Below, piece by piece: positions 58,134 to 64,000 of a stretch of DNA of 64,000 bases. Under the pieces are notes generated by a model. The model was not told the origin of the DNA. It ran no database searches and was given only the letters and a program-made list of their open reading frames with translations. Source of the stretch: Rhynchonema sp. JSB1_4 (lineage: Eukaryota > Nematoda > Chromadorea > Monhysterida > Xyalidae); the NCBI GenBank assembly GCA_030248065.1, contig JASAMV010004942.1, positions 1-64,000 of the forward strand, in the 5' to 3' direction. A program made the translations under genes and the position numbers. Each line of letters opens with the position of its first letter. Positions within the stretch are counted from its first letter, which is position 1.

Positions 58134-59709
58134 GCTCATAACTCAAGGCTTTGGGTCGTGTGGTGGTGGCAGGCAGCTGCCCATATCTGCAAGGGTGACA
58201 AATGCCTACAGTAGTGTACTTTCGTTTTCGGGAAGCTCTCGTGATTAAACTTTCACAATATGAACAACGTTTTTACAGCGATTATTTGGTCACCTTTGCA
58301 TCATTAGCACTCCTGAATCTAAAGAAATGTAAAAAAATACAGTAACTGAAAATTAGGTATTATACAGAGGGTTGATCATGCAAGACTCATTTCTAGCAAG
58401 TTCGGTTCAAGTTCTCTGAGTTCTCTGACAGCAACTAACCAGAGAGGAGAAAGACAATCCGAAAAACTTCTGAGATTGGCAAAATCTTTCAACAACGCAT
58501 TGTGATTGTGACATTATGTATCAACTGGCAATGTTTTGGAGAAAACATTGGGCGGCTGCGTGTTCTTTTGGCTTCATGGTGTTGCACTGCTCCGAGGAAG
58601 GAAACGATTGGGAAGCATCAAGCGAAAAACACAACAAAGTTGTGCTTGGGATATTGGGAACTGGGCACAGCTACACCTGCTGAAACTCTAGCTTACTATA
58701 CTTGGATAAAACTTGCCAATCCTGTTAAATTTAGCTCTGTGCTCTTACAAAAGATACATGACACGCGAAACGGTTCTGAAGTGTGTGCCGTTCAAGGCAG
58801 TTCAGTCAATAAAAAACATCGGAAAATAACAAATCATGAAACCTCGAATCCCAGAAGTTGCTGGTTCACCCGCATCACAACAACAACATTCTGCCGCGCG
58901 CAACCCTTTGCGTTCAACTATTTTCCAACACGTGATCCGATGAACTGAGAAACGAAACTGACTTATCTTCGGTTTCACAGGCTGCAGGCTGACGGTGAAA
59001 AAAAAACTAAAAACTCGCTGCGCATCGCAATGTCCAAAGTTCCAGTGAGCAACTTAAAACCTGCCCGACTATATGTACATGGCAGAAACAAATCTTATTC
59101 CCCAACAAGTTAATAACGAACCTAATGTATATTGAATACCTAGGTATTGTACGTACATAGCTGTGTTTATCGGGGACCGAAACAGGCGGCGCAACCAGCC
59201 GCCGGAATCGTTCTACAGAGCAGCAGCATGTAGTCAGTGTTTTAAACCTGACATACGACGTCGTTTAAAGAGCTAAGGGCAGGCAGCATAGCGACATTGA
59301 ACAACGGAACGACAGAGGGAGATCAGATGACAACAGTGGTTTAAAAGGTTGACAACGGAAGGCAAGGGACTTAAAGTGTTGCGTGTTAGCCAGCAACAGC
59401 GCTGGCATTGATGCTTTATACGTTTGCAATAGTATGCGATTTCTTAAATGGATATGCGACGAAATAAATTTAAAAAACGCTAAAATGGCTGTCAAATGAG
59501 CGGGAAATGGTGCCTAACATCTACAATTTGAGCGGTAATTTTATAGGTGTTCCGAGAGGTCACTAGGTTTTTTCAAACGGTTTCATTATGACACATAATA
59601 TTTTTGCTTGAAGCATTTTCTGTCCGACGTCAAAGCTGTTTAAACCGAAAATTATGCTGCACAATATACTGTATGTATGTACGTGCCCGCCTGACCAGTT
59701 GTTGCCGCT
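58134..59709. other. Intergenic stretch, no gene recognised
   Basis: A 148-codon frame (58502-58948) has no recognised domain. No RNA or repeat could be defined. Confidence 0.4.
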
Positions 59710-59710
59710 C

Positions 59711-60498
59711 TAAGGGCGCGGCCAGGTAGATGCGGACTGCGGACATTGAAAAAATTCTAGTATGTCCAATGTCCGCAGTCCGCAGTCCGCATCTACCTGG
59801 CCGCACTTGCGGACTGCGGACTGCGGACAATCGAAACATTTCTTTGATTGTGTTTGCTAGCAAGCATACAACTACAGGGTTGTAAATATGCAAACTTCAA
59901 CAGCGTGCATAATACTGTGTTGTCTTCTGCTGTTGCCTGAAACATCCATGTAATATCTGCCAACTCACAATAATCAATTGCCAACACACGCGCAACGGAT
60001 TCGCGCGCAACTGACGACTGCCACGTATCACGCACAGCAAACACAGAATAAGGACACACACGTTAGAATGTTTCATGGTATTGAATGGCGCAGGCAACAG
60101 GGTAGGATTCCACATTGCAATATATTCACAACCCTGTAGTTGTATATCACACTAGCAAACACAATCAAAAAATGTTTCGATTGTCCGCAAACCGCAGTCC
60201 GCAAGTGCGGCCAGGTATAGTGTTTCATTTTATTCTCGGTCCAAACAAAGTATACAGTAAATGTTTCATCGCAACAGCAGCCATCAAGTAACACGCATGT
60301 TTCGAGCCACGTTGTCGACCTGTTGGTTATCATCCACGACGATGAGTGCTGTTTTCAAGGCGTTGAAACATTTTCTGTATACCGCCTCTGGACTGTTATA
60401 AAACGGAAAGACTTATAGATGCGAACTGCGGACTGCGGACATTGGACATAGTTTTTTTTCAATGTCCGCAGTCCGCATCTACCTGGCCGCGCCCTAAG
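59711..60498. mobile_element. Foldback element with nested GCGGACTGCGGACA inverted repeats
   Basis: Outer ends TAAGGGCGCGGCCAGGTAGA and TCTACCTGGCCGCGCCCTAA are inverse. Within each end a smaller hairpin repeats GATGCGGACTGCGGACATT and its inverse, and the middle arms (TGCGGACAATCGAAACATTT; AAATGTTTCGATTGTCCGCA) pair again. Related to the nested element at 15409-15755. There is no transposase frame. Confidence 0.78.
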
Positions 60499-61216
60499 AC
60501 AGCCACGATTTACATTATATACGTGCTGCGTAGATGAATGAGCCAAAACGACAAAACGTTATGGCAACACCGAATATTTAGTGCACCAGTCGAGTCGGGA
60601 AACTGTTTGAATCCTTTTCCTATTTAAAAACAAAGACCCGAACTGAGATGAACGCACTTCAAAATTTCTACAGAGCGGACAGCGTGAAGGGTTTAAAGGG
60701 CGTTAGTTGGTTCAACACCAGACGACTTAAAGCTGAACGTATACAACACTATGTACTTTGTTGTGAACAAAAGGTCGATATTAAACGTGGAGCGTACACT
60801 GTGGCTGTCTGTGAATCAGTAAATTGTGCTTTGCACATAAAGATGTTGGGGACCTTCTAAAGATTTGCTGGCGTTTCAGCTGCACCAAATGTCATCGGTG
60901 GATCCACTGAACCCAATTAAACGTGAAAGGCGGAAATATTCGGTAAACGTGTTATTTAATGTGTGTCAATTGAGAGCCAACAGCTTGACGTTTAGGTGAC
61001 GTTTTGGCAGCTTAACACCACAATGTGTAGCAAAGCAGACATATTAGCAGTGGACCAGGATGACAAATTTGACAGTGGAAGTGCGCAAACACGCTGGAAC
61101 GGCTTCAGTGAAGATGACAACCTGGACTGAAGGCTGTCACGCATTTAAACGGTAGTTTGGGGAGAGTTTGTGACGGAAATTAGTGAAAACTTTATGTTTA
61201 CGATGAGGAGCCAAGT
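60499..61216. other. Intergenic stretch, no gene recognised
   Basis: A 70-codon plus-strand frame at 60648-60860 begins MNALQNFYRADSVKGLKGVS and has no recognised match. I see no other structure. Confidence 0.35.
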
Positions 61217-61224
61217 GTTTGCAG

Positions 61225-61551
61225 CAGTGGCGGATCCAGCTTTCGGCCAAGGGGGGCCAAATCCCAAAAGTCACTTTTATCTGGCGCATGTTTGATTTTT
61301 CAAAAATCGTTTTTATCCAGTGTTTGCTTCTAATTGGGCGATTTTGAGCACCAGACTGCACGCGCAACAGCCAATTTCAATGAGGGGTGTATCTGGCGCG
61401 CGCGCCGCACGATTTTTAGGCTTTTGAGGTGCATTAGAGTGAAAATCCTGCGATCTAGGGGATCCTTTTTCCTTCTTTTCTCCGAAATGGAGCCCCCTTC
61501 AGGGGCCACAAAGGGGGCCTGGGCCCCTGTGGCCACCTGGATCCACTAGTG
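61225..61551. mobile_element. hAT-like MITE, CAGTGGCGGATCCAG family, copy 2, with 8-bp TSD
   Basis: It starts CAGTGGCGGATCCAG and ends CTGGATCCACTAGTG. Exact 8-bp duplications GTTTGCAG flank it (61217-61224, 61552-61559). It is related to 27192-27511 and has no reading frame of its own. Confidence 0.85.
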
Positions 61552-61559
61552 GTTTGCAG

Positions 61560-63384
61560 ATTATAACGACACTACATAGGTCTTTTCTTAGATGAACAAG
61601 TGTTTTTCTGTGATTTTTTGACGTAAAAATGTAAAAATCCGCTAAATTGTCAAAAATCCAGACAATAATCGTTTTAAATCAGCCGACATACCGCTCATAA
61701 AGGCAAGGGCGTAGACGAAGAGAACACACACACACACAAATAAACTCAAACAGAGATCCGAACAGACATGAAAAAGGTATCGAGCCGAAACGGAAGCCGG
61801 GTCGAGAAATAGTTTATGAGTTTCCGCCCGCCGCTCTAATACAGAGACGCGGTGACCATGGGTCCGCTTCAGTCCCACTTTTTGCTGGCGCCACAACCAC
61901 AAGAACACAGCACAGAACGGCAAGCTCAGTGGCAAGCAACAGCAAAGCAAGTCCTGGAAAAAGAACAACTACTGAGACACTGTGCGTGAAGAAGGGCCAG
62001 AAGCAACGAGTGCCAGCAAGCAAGCTGTATATGGTTTGTTGTTGTTGGGGTGCACCCACTAAGCGCCACGCCCGCGCTCGCCAGCATGTGGGAAGCGCCC
62101 ACGTTGCAAAGATATGGTGCTAATTTCTTGGTTCCTGACATTGTATTGGAGGTACTACTGGAGTTCGGGACTCAATAATTACAACGATGTCATCGTAAGA
62201 AGCTTGCTTGTACACCAGCGACGCGATAGACATTGCGTTTCTTCGTTTATGGCGTGTTGTGGAGGAAAAAAACGAAGTGCAAAAAAGCACAAACTGGACG
62301 TTTGAAGACGTGCATATAAACACGTTTTGACGATGAGCCTTGTTTGTTTAGAAGTGCTCGCTGAATGGGTGTAGCTACTGAATATTACATATGTGGGACG
62401 GGTCCCTGCCCGTTTTGGGGCATTTTCAGAGGTCGTTAAAGTGCTGGCTTTGCTTATAATGTGGCTCCAAGGCAACATGTTTCGTAGTTTCGTGCTCCGT
62501 TGCTGGAAACAGAATGTTGAATACACACAGACACAACTGGAGTGGGTAATATCTCTGTGTAAAAAATAAAACACATGCACAAACAAACAGACAAGGGCGC
62601 CTGAAAGCTGTTACATGTCTGACGTGGACTACGTTAGGCTCATTATTAGGACTTCAGCTCAGTGCCTGCACCGTTGGGCTTTGTCCGCAGGACAGCTGAT
62701 ACACATGTTCATAATGAAAACTTTCATTTTATTTTCGCAGCTATAATAATGAGCACAACAAATCCAGTTGTTGATGATTTTGATCTTTGTCAGCGACGCG
62801 TGTGGCTCTGCGTTTGACAAAGATCAAATGATCATGCATGTTAGCTGCAGACAGCAATCACCGAAACATCATATTCTACAAACATTCAAATCCAGCGGAG
62901 TATGCGAGCTGCTAGCAGCAAAGTGCCAGTACACATGACCGACACCCAGCCTTTGCACCTCGGTATGCATGACGCAGTTCCTTATTCGTGCTGAAACCTT
63001 TTCTTCTGCTTGCTTTGAACCGTTCAAGAGAACTATATGTACACATAGGTTTGAACTGACACAGTTTGAGTACATGTGTATACCTACATACAGTACATAC
63101 GTATACATGTACAGGTTAGTGCAAGCTGAACTGTGATGTGATGCACTGTTTCCACAAGAATTATGGCGCGCACTTGAGAGAGCGTTGCGTGATAAAAACT
63201 GCGTGATTTACCGACAGTTTTAGCGCGATGTGCATGTCTCGAGATATATGTAAATATCAGTTCTGGCGCCGAATAAATGGTAAAGGGTCAGAGCTTAAAG
63301 CAATTTTCAGAACATGTTATGTTCCCATGATATCCAAGCACAAACCATGGGAAAAAGCAGTTTTCTGACTTGTATGACCATGAG
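61560..63384. other. Intergenic stretch, no gene recognised
   Basis: The only clear structure is a hairpin at about 62773-62832, where TTTTGATCTTTGTCAG faces TGACAAAGATCAAA around a GC-rich loop. A 108-codon minus-strand frame (61968-61642) is hydrophobic by composition and not convincing. Confidence 0.4.
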
Positions 63385-63520
63385 GCGGACGGGCCATTGA
63401 GCAAAGCACATTTCAGCAAGACAACTTTGAGCAAGTTAAAAAGAGCAGGGGTCGAAAGGGCAGAACCTAAAAACGAATAGTCCTAAGCCTAAGCTTAAGC
63501 TCAAGCACAAAACTATGCCT
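63385..63520. repeat. Half-copy of the TTGAGCAAAGCACA element with TTAGGC units
   Basis: The left arm CATTGAGCAAAGCACATTTC and the start of the CCTAAG array are present; the right arm is missing and the adjacent foldback (63524-63758) follows directly. Confidence 0.65.
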
Positions 63521-63523
63521 AGG

Positions 63524-63758
63524 TCGAGTTATACTTGTCCATTTTGGGCTTGTAGACAATGAGGACAAATTTTTGTTTGAATCATACTTTGTGATAGAGT
63601 TGGGGCACTAATTTCGACCAGCGTAAAAGTTGTTCCCCTGCACCAAATGAACAACTTTTACGCTGGACGAAATTTGTGCTTTTAGTCTATCACAAAATAT
63701 GATAATAGCAAAAATTTGTCCTCATTGTCTACAAGCCCAAAATGGTCAAGTATGTCGA
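63524..63758. repeat. Foldback element next to the tRNA-like sequence
   Basis: The left arm TACTTGTCCATTTTGGGCTT continues to CTTGTAGACAATGAGGACAA, and the right arm is its inverse. An inner stem uses TTCGACCAGCGTAAAAGTTG and its inverse around TGCACC. A related half occurs near 46270-46350. Confidence 0.8.
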
Positions 63759-63777
63759 CTTGCGACCACCAAACAAT

Positions 63778-63847
63778 GTTCCTGAGAGGACTCGAACCTC
63801 CGACCTCCCAACCGGTCAGGCGCTCTATCCAACTGAGCTACAGGAAC
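63778..63847 (-). tRNA. tRNA-like sequence, probably degenerate
   Basis: The acceptor stem GTTCCTG/CAGGAAC, D arm GCTCAGTTGGATAGAGC and T arm GGAGGTTCGAGTCCTCT are excellent. The anticodon arm (CCTGACCGGTTGGGAGG) pairs in only three of five positions, lacks T at position 33, and the variable loop is about three nucleotides short, so the anticodon cannot be assigned. Best read as a pseudogene or a tRNA-derived repeat. Confidence 0.55.
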
Positions 63848-64000
63848 GAGCTCAGTGGCCGCACTAACCACTTCATAAACCATACGATACGCAGTGCACC
63901 GCATCGCACATACACAATTCGCTCCTCGTATAACGTTACGCTGCAGGGACTATACCACATGCGGACAGCGTATAATATTCTCGGGCTCGTAATACGCGGT

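Noticed and set aside
63778..63847. Bacterial contamination suggested by the tRNA-like sequence
   Set aside because: The flanks are the same foldback and TTAGGC elements found throughout the window, so it belongs to this genome.

Overview
The window looks like a multicellular-animal nuclear genome, most likely a nematode. It holds intron-rich animal genes: an IFT-A ciliary subunit, an organic anion transporter and a FERM/RhoGEF/PH protein. Splice acceptors are of TTTCAG type, and there are interstitial arrays of the nematode telomere unit TTAGGC. Non-coding DNA is packed with short inverted-repeat transposons. The nematode assignment is an inference; nothing here fixes a species.

Layout. (1) 1-3229, minus strand: the 5' part of a WDR35/IFT121 homologue, running off the left edge. 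(2) 3.3-13.9 kb: intergenic, with foldback elements and two non-autonomous hAT elements with perfect 8-bp target duplications. (3) 13,989-23,889, plus strand: a complete 17-exon OATP/SLCO transporter whose joined exons give an unbroken 952-residue frame. Its large second intron hosts a decayed hAT transposon that keeps a transposase dimerisation domain. (4) 26,620-46,168, minus strand, convergent with the transporter: a FARP1/2-type gene (FERM, FERM-adjacent, long disordered linker, DH, PH, PH). The linker exon ends in its own stop codon, so a FERM-only isoform (1261 residues, ending in a possible PDZ ligand) and a full-length GEF isoform seem possible. Its introns hold a tRNA-Gln, an inverted tRNA-Gln pseudogene and a 1.67-kb near-perfect palindrome flanked by TTAA. 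(5) 49,682-51,244, minus strand: an unrecognised Gln/Asn-rich open frame. (6) 51.3-64 kb: no recognisable gene, only repeats and a degenerate tRNA-like sequence.

The most striking signal fits no feature class. The decamer TGATGTTTCA (reverse complement TGAAACATCA) occurs exactly 19 times by my reading, against well under one expected. Eighteen copies are inside genes, 14 of those on the sense strand, and 11 lie within about 30 nt of a splice junction. In three WDR35 introns it sits 13 or 14 nt before the exon. It could be an extended branch-site/acceptor signal or a dispersed promoter motif related to the nematode 21U-RNA (piRNA) octamer CTGTTTCA. A second oddity is that nearly half of the inferred introns begin GTT, mostly GTTGGT or GTTAGT.
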